From NCBI RefSeq assembly GCF_034661235.1, contig NZ_CP141059.1, forward strand, positions 248,001 to 312,000: 64,000 nucleotides of DNA, given 5' to 3'. Numbering within the stretch: the stretch's first letter is position 1; each line of letters begins with the position of its first letter. The translations under genes were made by a program, and so were the position numbers. A model generated the notes under the pieces. It was not told the DNA's origin. It was given only the letters and a program-made list of their open reading frames with translations, and ran no database searches. This document shows positions 43,814 to 52,663 of this stretch, one piece after another. The DNA comes from Nocardioides bizhenqiangii. Lineage in GTDB: Bacteria > Actinomycetota > Actinomycetes > Propionibacteriales > Nocardioidaceae.

Positions 43814-45495
43814 CCGGGGCGCCCCTGAAGCGCCTCGCCGGCCTGCTGGCGCTGGCCGCGGTCCCGACCGCGGTGCTGGCGGTCTTCTTCCTGCTCCCGG
43901 TCTGGGGGATGCTCCAGCGCGGGCTGTGGTCCGAGGGATCCTTCGACCCGGGTGCGCTGCTCGACGTGCTTGCGCAGGAGCGGACCCGCGACGTCATCTG
44001 GTTCACGCTCTGGACCAGCACCGTCTCGACCGTCGTCGCAGTCGTCATGGGCCTCCCGGCCGCCTACGTGCTGCACCGGCTGGCGATCCCGATGCGGAGC
44101 GCGGTGCGGGCCGCCCTGCTGGTGCCGTTCGTGCTGCCGACCGTCGTCGTCGGCATCGCGGTCCGTGAGCTGGTCTCCGAGTCCGGGCCGCTCGGCTTCC
44201 TGCACCTCGACGGCACCCCGGTGGCCATCCTCATCGGCCTGGTGTTCTTCAACGTCGCGGTCGTGATCCGCACCGTCGGCACGGCCTGGGAGAGCCTCGA
44301 TCGGCGCCCCGCCGAGGCTGCCGCGGCGCTCGGTGCGTCGCCGCTCCACGTGCTGACCACGGTCACCCTCCCGGCGCTGCGACCGGCGATCGTGTCGGCC
44401 GCCGCGGTCGTCTTCCTCTTCTGCGCGACCGGCTTCGGCGTGGTGCTGATGCTGGGTGGCACCCGCTACGCATCGGTCGAGACGGAGATCTACCTGCTGA
44501 CGACCGGGGCGATCACCGGGACCGTCGAGTACCAGGCCGCCGCCGCGCTCTCGCTCGTGCAGCTGGCCGCGGTCGTCGTGCTCCTGGCGGTGGCGGCCCG
44601 GCTGCGGGCGGTGCCGGACCCGACCGTACGGCGGGCGAAGGCCGCTCCCGCGCGGCCGCAGCGGCACGACCTGCCCGCCGTCGTCGCGACCGGACTGGTG
44701 CTGCTCGCGATCGCGACTCCGGTCGTGACCCTCGTCGTGGGGTCGCTCCGGCGCGACGGCGCGTGGACCCTGGTGCACTACCGCGCGCTCCGCGGCAGCG
44801 GCGAGGACGTCGGGGCGTCCGGGATGGAAGGAGGTCTGCTCCGGGTGCCGGTGACCGAGGCGCTCGCCAACTCGCTGCGGATCGCCGTCGACGCCACCTG
44901 GATGTCGCTGCTGCTGGGACTGCTGGTCGCGTTCGTCGTGACCCGCAAGACCCGCAGCCGGACCGAAGCCTCGGTCCGGAACGCGTTCGACGGTCTCTTC
45001 ATGCTCCCGCTCGGGGTCTCGGCCGTGACGCTCGGCTTCGGTTTCCTCATCACGCTCGACGACCCGCCGCTCGACCTGCGCTCCAGCGCCCTGCTGGTAC
45101 CGATCGCCCAGGCGCTGGTCGCGCTGCCGCTCGTGGTGCGGGTCCTGGTGCCGGTGCTGCAGGGCATCGACGACCGGCAGCGACAGGCCGCCGCGGCGCT
45201 CGGCGCCGGCCCGCTGCGGGCGCTGCTCACCGTCGACGTGCCCGTGCTCTGGCGACCGCTGCTCGCGGCCGCCGGTTTCGCGTTCGCGGTGTCGCTCGGC
45301 GAGTTCGGCGCCACGTCGTTCATCGTGCGCGCCCAGGTGCCGACGCTGCCGGTCGTGATCTACCGCCTGATCGGCAGCCCCGGGGAGCTCAACTACGGCA
45401 CCGCCATGGCGGCTTCAGTCGTGCTGGCCGCCGCCACCGCGCTGGTGATCCTCCTCGTGGAGCGTTTGCGCGTGCCCGGCGTAGGGGTGATCTAG
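43810..45495 (+). CDS. thiP: Thiamine ABC transporter permease
   Basis: 561 residues, a fused two-half permease with about 12 membrane helices. Each half has the EAA motif: EAAAALGASPLHVLTTVTLP in the first, QAAAALGAGPLRALLTVDVP in the second. GATSFIVRAQVPTLPVVIYR near the C-terminus is typical of ThiP. ATG at 43810 is coupled to thiB. The gene is full length. Confidence 0.93.
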   Translation: MTGAPLKRLAGLLALAAVPTAVLAVFFLLPVWGMLQRGLWSEGSFDPGALLDVLAQERTRDVIWFTLWTSTVSTVVAVVMGLPAAYVLHRLAIPMRSAVRAALLVPFVLPTVVVGIAVRELVSESGPLGFLHLDGTPVAILIGLVFFNVAVVIRTVGTAWESLDRRPAEAAAALGASPLHVLTTVTLPALRPAIVSAAAVVFLFCATGFGVVLMLGGTRYASVETEIYLLTTGAITGTVEYQAAAALSLVQLAAVVVLLAVAARLRAVPDPTVRRAKAAPARPQRHDLPAVVATGLVLLAIATPVVTLVVGSLRRDGAWTLVHYRALRGSGEDVGASGMEGGLLRVPVTEALANSLRIAVDATWMSLLLGLLVAFVVTRKTRSRTEASVRNAFDGLFMLPLGVSAVTLGFGFLITLDDPPLDLRSSALLVPIAQALVALPLVVRVLVPVLQGIDDRQRQAAAALGAGPLRALLTVDVPVLWRPLLAAAGFAFAVSLGEFGATSFIVRAQVPTLPVVIYRLIGSPGELNYGTAMAASVVLAAATALVILLVERLRVPGVGVI

Positions 45496-45497
45496 CA

Positions 45498-46520
45498 ATG
45501 CTGCAGCTCGAGCGCGTGACCGTCGCGTTCGGTCACCACGTCGCCGTGGCCGGCGTCGACCTGCGGGTCGACGACGGACACGTGCTCGCCGTGCTCGGAC
45601 CGTCCGGCAGCGGGAAGTCCTCGCTGCTGCGCGCGGTCGCCGGACTCGAGCCGCTCCGGGCAGGAGTGGTCCGGTGGGACGGCACCGACCTCGCCGGCGT
45701 GCCCACTCACAAGCGCGGTTTCGCGCTGATGTTCCAGGACGGCCAGCTCTTCGACCACCTGACCGTCGCCCGCAACGTCGGGTATGCGCTGCGGCTGCGC
45801 GGCGTGACGGGCGCGGCCGCGCGCAGCCGGGTCGACGACCTGCTCGAGCTGGTCGGGCTGGGCGGGTGGGGACCGCGGATGCCGCGCACGCTCTCCGGCG
45901 GCGAGCGGCAGCGGGTCGCACTTGCCCGCTCGCTGGCGGCCGAGCCGCGGCTGATGCTCCTCGACGAGCCGCTGTCAGCACTGGACGCCGAGCTCCGGGT
46001 GCGGCTCGCGGCCGACCTGCGGCGGATCCTCCGCGAGGCCGGCACCACCGCGCTGCTGGTCACCCACGACCAGGAGGAGGCGTTCGCCGTCGCCGACCGG
46101 CTAGCCGTGATGCGCGCCGGCGCGGTGGTCCAGGAAGGAACCACGGAGGACGTGTGGGCCCGACCGGCCGACGCCGCGACCGCCCTGTTCCTGGGCTACG
46201 CACGGGTGCTCACGGGCGCCGCCGCCCGCGCCGTGCTGGCCGCGGCCGGCCGGCCGGCGGCCGACGCGATCGCCGTACGACGCTCGGCCCTGGCCGCCCG
46301 TCGGGCCGACCCGTCGGTGGCCGCCGCCGGTGGCCTCACCGCGACCGTGCGCGCCGTACGCGCGACGCCGGACGAGGTGCGGCTGGTCGTGGACGTGGAC
46401 GGGATCGGCGAGGCCGATGCCGTCGGAGCCCCGGGGTGGCTGCCGGCACCGGGCGACGCGGTCGTGCTGCGGGTCGACCCCGCCCGCCTCGCCGTCCTGC
46501 CGTCCGCGCCCACACCCTGA
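45498..46520 (+). CDS. thiQ: Thiamine ABC transporter ATP-binding protein
   Basis: 340 residues from ATG at 45498. Walker A GPSGSGKSS, Q-loop FALMFQDGQLFDHLTVARNV, signature LSGGERQRVALARSLA, Walker B LLDEPLSAL, and H-loop VTHDQEEAF. The C-terminal 100 residues form a TOBE-like regulatory extension (AIAVRRSALAARRA, VVLRVDPARLAV), which E. coli ThiQ lacks. It energises ThiP. It is the last gene of the riboswitch operon. Confidence 0.92.
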   Translation: MLQLERVTVAFGHHVAVAGVDLRVDDGHVLAVLGPSGSGKSSLLRAVAGLEPLRAGVVRWDGTDLAGVPTHKRGFALMFQDGQLFDHLTVARNVGYALRLRGVTGAAARSRVDDLLELVGLGGWGPRMPRTLSGGERQRVALARSLAAEPRLMLLDEPLSALDAELRVRLAADLRRILREAGTTALLVTHDQEEAFAVADRLAVMRAGAVVQEGTTEDVWARPADAATALFLGYARVLTGAAARAVLAAAGRPAADAIAVRRSALAARRADPSVAAAGGLTATVRAVRATPDEVRLVVDVDGIGEADAVGAPGWLPAPGDAVVLRVDPARLAVLPSAPTP

Positions 46521-46554
46521 GCGCACGGGGGAGTGGGCTCCTAGACTCCTCCGG

Positions 46555-47757
46555 GTGTACCGCCGCGCCTATACCCTCCTCATCGGCACGGCTGTGGCGA
46601 TCTACGTGGCGACCTGCGTGGTGGCGCTCGCCTACGACCGACCCCCCGTCGAGCCGGAGGGCAAGCTGCTCGGCCCGTCCTTGACCTGGGTCCTCGAGAT
46701 GGCGGGCGGGGTGCCGACCAGCATCTGGCTGCTCAACGTGGTGCTGCTGATCGACGTTCTCCTGCGCGCACTCACGGTGCTGATCGCCGCCGTGGCGGTC
46801 GACCTCGCCGTCGGCACGGTGGTGACGCGGCGCGGAGAGCTGTTCCGGCGCGGGGGCGCCTCGGACGACGATGGGCCGTCGACGTTCGCGCTGTTCCGGG
46901 CGGCCGCCGGCGACCGGTGGCGGACCCGGTGGACCCGCGAGCGCACCCGGCTGGTCGTGGTGGGCACGGTCTGCTTCTACATGACCTACGTCTGCTACCG
47001 GAACCTGAAGTCCAACCTGCCGTTCGTGCGCCCGGATCCCAACCGGGACCCGGGCGAGGTCAAGGCGCTGTCCTACGACCGCGAGCTGCACGTCATGGAC
47101 AAGGTGCTGTTCTTCGGCCACGACCCGTCCGACGTCCTCCACACGATCCTCGGGACCACGTTCACGGCGCACATCCTCAGCCAGGTGTACCTGACCTACC
47201 TGCCGCTCGTCATCCTGCTGGTGGTCGTCTGGCTGGTGTGGTCCCGCAACGTGTCCTTCGGCTACTGGTTCGTCACCTCGCAGGTCGTCGCCTGGACCCT
47301 CGGCACCCTGTCCTACTACCTGCTGCCGACCCTCGGACCCGGCATCGAGTACCCGTCGGAGTACGAGGCCCTCTCCCACACCCCCACGACCGACCTGATG
47401 AAGTCGATCACGGACGGGCGGTTCCGGGTCCTCTACGACACCACCCTCGAGGGTGCCCTCAACTCCGTCGCCGGCTTCGCCAGCCTGCACGTGACCATCA
47501 CCGTGCTCTGGGCGCTGATGGTGCAGTACACCGTGCGCTCGCGGATCCTGCAGTGGGTCTTCTGGGTCAACGCCGGGCTGACCGTGATCGCCACCATCTA
47601 CTTCGGCTGGCACTACGTCGCCGACGACATCGCCGGCATCGCGATCGCCATCGTCTCCTTCTATCTGGGTGGGATCGCGAGCGGCCAGAAGTTCGATCGC
47701 GGGATGAGATCGCACCCGACGACCACCACCTCGAAGGTGCCCGTCGAGCGGTCTTGA
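46555..47757 (+). CDS. PAP2-family membrane phosphatase/inositol phosphotransferase-like protein
   Basis: 400 residues from GTG at 46555. About seven membrane helices. The C-terminal PAP2_3 (Aur1/Ipt1-like) domain has GFASLHVTITVLWALM and YFGWHYVADDIAGIAIAI, with the catalytic His/Asp pattern H...HxxxD. A basic cytosolic tail (SHPTTTTSKVPVERS) ends the protein. A role in lipid phosphate or phosphoinositide headgroup chemistry is likely; the substrate is unknown. Confidence 0.85.
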   Translation: MYRRAYTLLIGTAVAIYVATCVVALAYDRPPVEPEGKLLGPSLTWVLEMAGGVPTSIWLLNVVLLIDVLLRALTVLIAAVAVDLAVGTVVTRRGELFRRGGASDDDGPSTFALFRAAAGDRWRTRWTRERTRLVVVGTVCFYMTYVCYRNLKSNLPFVRPDPNRDPGEVKALSYDRELHVMDKVLFFGHDPSDVLHTILGTTFTAHILSQVYLTYLPLVILLVVVWLVWSRNVSFGYWFVTSQVVAWTLGTLSYYLLPTLGPGIEYPSEYEALSHTPTTDLMKSITDGRFRVLYDTTLEGALNSVAGFASLHVTITVLWALMVQYTVRSRILQWVFWVNAGLTVIATIYFGWHYVADDIAGIAIAIVSFYLGGIASGQKFDRGMRSHPTTTTSKVPVERS

Positions 47758-47986
47758 CGTCGGCGACCGAGGTCACCGGGTCTCGACGCGCCGACGCGCC
47801 GACGCGCCGACGCGACCTCGCGAGCTCGGCCGCGTCGCTTGCTCGACCTCCGGTCGCCCACACGGCGCGCTCGTTCCTCGCGCACCGCTGCTCCGTGAGA
47901 ATGACATCGTTGTAGTTCGCAAGCCGACACGCCGGTGGCGGTTGAGAAATCTGAGGTTTTTGTTTCCTTTGTGACGAAAGAGCACT
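47758..47986. other. Gap before the NlpC/P60 leader: short tandem repeat and AT-rich stretch
   Basis: No gene is supported in the 311 bases to the next start. A four-copy 8-bp repeat (CGACGCGC type) occupies 47784-47815. Bases 47940-47975 (GAAATCTGAGGTTTTTGTTT) are far more AT-rich than the surrounding DNA and probably hold the promoter of the NlpC/P60 gene. The folded leader that follows is listed separately. Confidence 0.5.
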
Positions 47987-48044
47987 AGCGTGCTGCGAGT
48001 TGCTCCGGTGACGGGGAAGTCCTCGGCGGCAACTGCTGCACGCT
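47987..48044 (+). promoter_or_regulatory. Structured 5' leader of the NlpC/P60 gene (candidate regulatory RNA)
   Basis: AGCGTG (47987-47992) pairs with CACGCT (48039-48044), and AGTTGC (47998-48003) with GCAACT (48029-48034), giving an interrupted stem closed by a GC-rich apical region (TCCGGTGACGGGGAAGTCC). The leader ends about 24 nt before the GTG start and contains an AGGAG at 48058-48062. The c-di-AMP (ydaO) and cobalamin consensus sequences were compared and do not match, so its class is unknown. Confidence 0.4.
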
Positions 48045-48068
48045 GCCGTCGACACCCAGGAGCCTTTT

Positions 48069-49334
48069 GTGCGTCGCCCCGTGATCGGGACCGTCCTGCT
48101 CGCCGCCGTCCTCGTGACTGCACCCGCGAGCGCCGACCCGGCCGACCCGCCACCGTCCCAGAGCGACATCCGGGAGGCAGAGCGCCGGGCCGAGGGTGCC
48201 GCCGACGACGTCGCGACCATCCAGGCCCAGATCGACACCGCCAACGCCGACCTCGAGGCCGCCGCGATCGTCGCCCAGCAGGCCGCCGAGGCCTACAACG
48301 GCGCCCGGTGGCGACTGGCGGAGGCGCGGACCGCGGCGCGACAGGCCACCCGCGAGTCCCGCCGCGCCGACCGGGCGCTGGCCACGGTCAAGGCCGACTA
48401 CCGGGACGCGGTCCTCACGACGTACGTCGGCGGCAGCCCGGAGCTCGATGCGTTCAGCGCGGCGCTCGACGCCGACGGGCTGTCCTCGCTGCTCGACCGC
48501 GGGGCGACCGCGGCCATCGTCCAGGGCGAGTTCGAGGAGAAGCGGGCCGCCTACGAGGACGCGGCCGGCGACGCCGAGGACGCAGCGCAGGCAGCCGAGG
48601 ACGCGGCGACCGATGCCGCGGACGCAGCGGCGGACGCCCTGACCGCGAAGCAGGACGCGGAGTCGGCGGTCGCGGCCGCCACCGCGGCTGCGGAGAGCGT
48701 CACCGCCGAGAAGACCCGGCTGCTGCGTCGGATGGCGCGGTTGGAAGGCATCAGCGTCGCCCTGGCCGAGGAACGGCAGGCAGCGCTGGAGCAGGAGCGC
48801 CAGGAGCAGGCCGCCCTCCAGGCGGAGCTGGAGCAGCAGGCCGAGCAGGAGCAGGCCGAGGAGCAGCCGCCGGCTCAGGAGGAGCCGCCGGCCGAGGAGG
48901 AGCCCCCGGCGGACGACACGGACGACACGGGCGACACCGACGACCCGGTACCGCCGCCGCCCGCCGACCAGGGTGGCGCCGCGGCCGCGGTGGCGTTCGC
49001 CCGCAGCCAGCTCGGCGATCCCTACGTCTGGGCCGCAGCCGGACCGGACGCGTGGGACTGCTCCGGGCTGACCATGGGCGCCTGGGCCGCGGGCGGGAAG
49101 TCGCTCCCGCACTACTCCGTCGCGCAGTACGAGCAGTCGACGCCGATCTCGGCCGGCGACCTCCGGCCCGGCGACCTGGTGTTCTGGGGATCGTCGAGCA
49201 GCGCGGGGTCGATCTACCACGTCGCGCTGTACGCCGGCGACGGCATGATCATCCACGCGCCGCGCACGGGCCGGCCGGTGACGCTCGAGTCCATGTACTA
49301 CTGGGTACCTCCGACGCACTACGCCAGGCCGTGA
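48069..49334 (+). CDS. Secreted NlpC/P60 peptidoglycan hydrolase with coiled-coil domain
   Basis: 421 residues. A signal peptide (VIGTVLLAAVLVTAPASADP) is followed by a long helical coiled-coil (about 35-250), a Glu/Gln- and Pro-rich linker (QAALQAELEQQAEQEQAEEQ), and the NlpC/P60 domain from about 305. The domain carries catalytic Cys in DAWDCSGLTMGAW, His in IYHVALYAGDG and a third residue in HAPRTG. It is the RipA/IseA-type architecture of cell-separating endopeptidases. A structured leader precedes the gene. Confidence 0.92.
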   Translation: MRRPVIGTVLLAAVLVTAPASADPADPPPSQSDIREAERRAEGAADDVATIQAQIDTANADLEAAAIVAQQAAEAYNGARWRLAEARTAARQATRESRRADRALATVKADYRDAVLTTYVGGSPELDAFSAALDADGLSSLLDRGATAAIVQGEFEEKRAAYEDAAGDAEDAAQAAEDAATDAADAAADALTAKQDAESAVAAATAAAESVTAEKTRLLRRMARLEGISVALAEERQAALEQERQEQAALQAELEQQAEQEQAEEQPPAQEEPPAEEEPPADDTDDTGDTDDPVPPPPADQGGAAAAVAFARSQLGDPYVWAAAGPDAWDCSGLTMGAWAAGGKSLPHYSVAQYEQSTPISAGDLRPGDLVFWGSSSSAGSIYHVALYAGDGMIIHAPRTGRPVTLESMYYWVPPTHYARP

Positions 49335-49354
49335 CTCGTCGGTAGGTTGCGGGC

Positions 49355-51343
49355 ATGGCCAGCGACGTGCAGGAGCCGACGACCACCTACGACGAGGAGG
49401 CCTCGCCGTACGGCGAGCTCCGGCTCGACCTCCCGGCGCTGACCGCGCTGCTCGACGGTGACTACGCCGAGATCCGGGCGAAGGTGCGCGAAGGCCTCGT
49501 GGAGTACGCCTCGGTGCTCGAGGACGCGGAGACGATGACCCGCGACGAGTTCCGGGAGCGGGTCAAGGACGTCGTCCTCGAGCTCGCGGCCACGGGTCAG
49601 ACCGGCATGGGCTTCCCGGAGGAGTACGGCGGCGGCGGCGACATCGGCGCCTCGATCGCGGCCTTCGAGACCCTCGGGTTCGGCGACCTGTCGGTGCTGG
49701 TGAAGGTCGGCGTGCAGTTCGGCCTGTTCGGCGGCGCGATCCTCCAGCTCGGCACGAAGCGGCACCACGACGCCTATCTCGCCGGTCTGGTGAAGGGGGA
49801 GATCCTCGGCTGCTTCGCCATGACCGAGACCGGTCACGGCAGCAACGTCCAGGCACTCGGGACGACGGCGACCTACGACCCGGAGACCCAGGAGTTCGTC
49901 ATCCAGACCGGGTCGCCGGCAGCGACCAAGGACTACATCGGCAACGCCGCGAAGCACGCCCAGCTGGCCGCGGTGTTCGCCCAGCTGGTCGTCGGCGGCG
50001 AGCGCCACGGCGTGCACGCGCTCGTCGTACCGATCCGGGAGGGCGACACCGTGCTGCCGGGCATCACGATCACCGACGACGGCCCGAAGATGGGCCTCAA
50101 CGGCGTGGACAACGGGCGGATCCGGTTCGACGGCGTCCGCGTGCCGCGAGACGCGCTGCTCGACCAGTTCGCCCAGGTCACCGAGGACGGTCAGTACGTC
50201 AGCGAGATCGACAACGCCAACCGGCGCTTCTTCACGATGCTCGGCACCCTCGTCCAGGGACGGGTGTGCGTCGGGGCCGCCGGCATCAGCGCGGCCAAGG
50301 TCGCGCTGACGATCGCGGTCGAGTACGGCCTGCGCCGCCGGCAGTTCGAGGCGACCCAGGACGACCGTGAGGAGATCCTGCTCGACTACGGCATGCACCA
50401 GCGCCGGCTGTTCCCCCTGCTGGCCCGCACCTACGCGCTGCACTTCGGCCAGCAGGTGCTGACCACGCAGCTGCACGACATCTTCTCCGGCGTGAACACC
50501 GACGAGCTGGCGCGCCGTCAGCTCGAGTCCCGCGCTGCGGGCACCAAGGCGCTGGCGACCTGGCACGCGACCCGCACCATCCAGGAGTGTCGGGAGGCGT
50601 GCGGTGGAGCCGGCTACCTGTCGGAGAACCGGTTCACCGCCTTGAAGGCCGACACCGACGTGTTCACGACGTTCGAGGGCGACAACCACGTGCTGCTGCA
50701 GCTGGTCGCCAAGGGCCTGCTGACCGACTACGCCAGCGACTTCGAGGACCTCGACCAGTTCGGGATGGTGCGGTTCGTCGCCGGACTGGCCGTCGAGACC
50801 GTGCTCGAGCGCTCGCGCGCCCACAAGCTCTTGGAGGGGCTGCGGGACGCGTTCGGCAGTGACAAGTGGGACCAGGACACCGGGCTGCTCGACCCCAACT
50901 ACCACCGGGCGATGCTCGAGTTCCGCGAGGAGCACATGATCGGCGGCGTCGCCCGTCGTCTGAAGCGCGGCATCGACGCCGGCATGAACCCCGGCGAGGT
51001 GTTCTCCCGTGTGCAGGACCACGTCGTCGCGGCGGCGCGCGCGCACGTCGAGCGGCTGGTGCTCGACGCGTTCCTCGACGCGGTCGCCGAGCAGCCCGAC
51101 GGCGACCTGAAGACGGTGCTCAACCTGGTCTGCGACCTGCACGCGCTGTCGTCGATCGAGGCGGACCGCGCCTGGTTCATGGAGCACGGGCGGCTCACCT
51201 CCCAGCGCTCCAAGGCGATCTCGCGCGAGGTCAACGAGCTCTGCCGCCGGATGCGACCGGTCGCCGGCGACCTGGTGCGCGCGTTCGGTGTCCCGCGCGA
51301 GATGCTGCGCTCCGAGGCTCTGCTCAGCTGGGGCGAGGAGTGA
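49355..51343 (+). CDS. Acyl-CoA oxidase/dehydrogenase (ACOX type)
   Basis: 662 residues, the size of peroxisomal-type acyl-CoA oxidases rather than the roughly 390-residue dehydrogenases. The FAD site is in CFAMTETGHGSNVQALGTTA; the flavin and acyl-binding domains are followed by TKALATWHATRTIQECREAC and GGAGYLSENRF. A catalytic Glu is expected near FTTFEGDNHVLLQLV. It introduces a 2,3-double bond in fatty acyl-CoA and passes electrons to oxygen. The stop overlaps the methyltransferase start (GTGA). Confidence 0.93.
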   Translation: MASDVQEPTTTYDEEASPYGELRLDLPALTALLDGDYAEIRAKVREGLVEYASVLEDAETMTRDEFRERVKDVVLELAATGQTGMGFPEEYGGGGDIGASIAAFETLGFGDLSVLVKVGVQFGLFGGAILQLGTKRHHDAYLAGLVKGEILGCFAMTETGHGSNVQALGTTATYDPETQEFVIQTGSPAATKDYIGNAAKHAQLAAVFAQLVVGGERHGVHALVVPIREGDTVLPGITITDDGPKMGLNGVDNGRIRFDGVRVPRDALLDQFAQVTEDGQYVSEIDNANRRFFTMLGTLVQGRVCVGAAGISAAKVALTIAVEYGLRRRQFEATQDDREEILLDYGMHQRRLFPLLARTYALHFGQQVLTTQLHDIFSGVNTDELARRQLESRAAGTKALATWHATRTIQECREACGGAGYLSENRFTALKADTDVFTTFEGDNHVLLQLVAKGLLTDYASDFEDLDQFGMVRFVAGLAVETVLERSRAHKLLEGLRDAFGSDKWDQDTGLLDPNYHRAMLEFREEHMIGGVARRLKRGIDAGMNPGEVFSRVQDHVVAAARAHVERLVLDAFLDAVAEQPDGDLKTVLNLVCDLHALSSIEADRAWFMEHGRLTSQRSKAISREVNELCRRMRPVAGDLVRAFGVPREMLRSEALLSWGEE

Positions 51344-52014
51344 GACGGACCCGGATCCCCGGCCTGGGCGGGTGGTCCGAGGACCCGCTGTGGGCGCACT
51401 TCTACGACTGGTCGGTGGAGCACCGGCGGCTCGGCGGGCTGCTCTGGCGGGCCGGCATCCAGAGCGACCTCGGTCGGCTGTACGACGCCGCGGCCGAGAT
51501 CGGTCGCCAGCCGACCGGCGCGCGCGTGCTCGACATCCCCTGCGGCGGTGGCGTGGCGCTGCGCGCCCTGAAGCCCGGCCAGGGCGTGGAGTACGTCGCC
51601 GCCGACATCGCGCAGACCATGCTCGACCGCACGATGCGGGCAGCAGAGCGTCGCGGCGTGGCGGACCAGGTGCGGGCCCGGCTCGCCGATGTCGGCGACC
51701 TGCCGTTCGAGGACGGGTGGTTCGACCTCGTCGTCTCGTTCACGGGGCTGCACTGCTTCCCCGACCCGGCGCGGGCGGTGATCGAGATGGTGCGGGTGCT
51801 CAAGCGTGGCGGGGTGCTGACCGGCAGCGCCCTGCTCAACGACTCCGGGCTGCACCACGAGCCGCTCCGCAGGATCGGCCGGGCCGCCGGACTGCTCGGG
51901 CCGGGCTGCACCGGCGCCGAGGTGGTCGGCTGGCTCGACGCGCAGGGGATGGCGGACGTCGTCCTCGACCGCAGCGGGGCGATCGGCTACTTCCGAGCCG
52001 TCAAGCGCGCTTAG
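51340..52014 (+). CDS. SAM-dependent methyltransferase
   Basis: 224 residues from GTG at 51340, coupled to the acyl-CoA oxidase. SAM motif I is VLDIPCGGGVALRALKPG near 62-79, motif II-like VEYVAADIAQTMLD, and then LPFEDGWFDLVVSFTGLHCF and FPDPARAVIEMVRVLKRGG, the UbiE/methyltransf_11 arrangement. Coupling to ACOX suggests the substrate is a lipid-derived molecule, but no direct sign of it is present. Confidence 0.9.
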   Translation: MRRTRIPGLGGWSEDPLWAHFYDWSVEHRRLGGLLWRAGIQSDLGRLYDAAAEIGRQPTGARVLDIPCGGGVALRALKPGQGVEYVAADIAQTMLDRTMRAAERRGVADQVRARLADVGDLPFEDGWFDLVVSFTGLHCFPDPARAVIEMVRVLKRGGVLTGSALLNDSGLHHEPLRRIGRAAGLLGPGCTGAEVVGWLDAQGMADVVLDRSGAIGYFRAVKRA

Positions 52015-52067
52015 ACGGCCTCGCTATGCCGGCCCGGTGGGAGGCCGACGAGCTCGCGCTGTTCAGC

Positions 52068-52574
52068 TCAGTGGTCGGCAGGGGGGACGTAGCGCTTGAA
52101 CGACGCGTCGATCTCGAGCTCGGCCTCGGTGCGGCCGACCCAGTCGGCGCCCTCGACGGACTTGCCGGGCTCCAGGTCCTTGTAGACCTCGAAGAAGTGC
52201 TGGATCTCGAGCCGGTCGAACTTCGGCACGTGGTTGATGTCGCGGATGTGCTCCATCCGCGGGTCGCTGGTGGGGACGCACAGGACCTTGTCGTCGCCGC
52301 CCTTCTCGTCGGTCATGCGGAACATGCCGATGGCGCGGCAGCGGATCAGGCAGCCGGGGAAGGTGGGCTCCTGCAGCAGCACGAGCGCGTCGAGCGGGTC
52401 GCCGTCCTGGCCGAGGGTGTCCTCGATGTAGCCGTAGTCGGCGGGATACATGGTCGAGGTGAAGAGGAAGCGGTCGAGGCGCATCCGGCCGGTCTCGTGG
52501 TCGACTTCGTACTTGTTCCGGCTCCCCTTGGGGATCTCCACGAGGACGTCGAACTCCAGCACTTCTTCCTCCAC
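52068..52574 (-). CDS. ppa: Inorganic pyrophosphatase
   Basis: 168 residues, family I. Hallmark motifs are [40 protein letters not shown] with the DxDPxD metal Asp cluster, and the C-terminal [21 protein letters not shown] segment. It hydrolyses PPi to drive biosynthesis. GTG at 52574 gives the canonical [14 protein letters not shown] start. It lies beside the D,D-carboxypeptidase in opposite orientation, as Rv3628/Rv3627c do in M. tuberculosis. Confidence 0.96.
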   Translation of the reverse strand: MEEEVLEFDVLVEIPKGSRNKYEVDHETGRMRLDRFLFTSTMYPADYGYIEDTLGQDGDPLDALVLLQEPTFPGCLIRCRAIGMFRMTDEKGGDDKVLCVPTSDPRMEHIRDINHVPKFDRLEIQHFFEVYKDLEPGKSVEGADWVGRTEAELEIDASFKRYVPPADH

Positions 52575-52663
52575 TCCGCGAGACCTGCGTGAGGCCCGTT
52601 GCCACTGCCTCAGACATCCTCGCGCACAATGTGCCGGAACGTGCAGTCGAGAGGGGTGCCAGC

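Noticed and set aside
47784..47815. Four-copy 8-bp CGACGCGC repeat as a regulatory element
   Set aside because: Simple GC-rich tandem repeat with no gene-specific position; noted only as part of the intergenic gap.
47987..48044. c-di-AMP (ydaO) or cobalamin riboswitch upstream of the NlpC/P60 gene
   Set aside because: Conserved core motifs of these classes could not be found; only a generic interrupted stem is supported.
49319..51187. 622-codon minus-strand frame over the acyl-CoA oxidase
   Set aside because: Antisense shadow; the plus strand encodes an intact acyl-CoA oxidase with all motifs.
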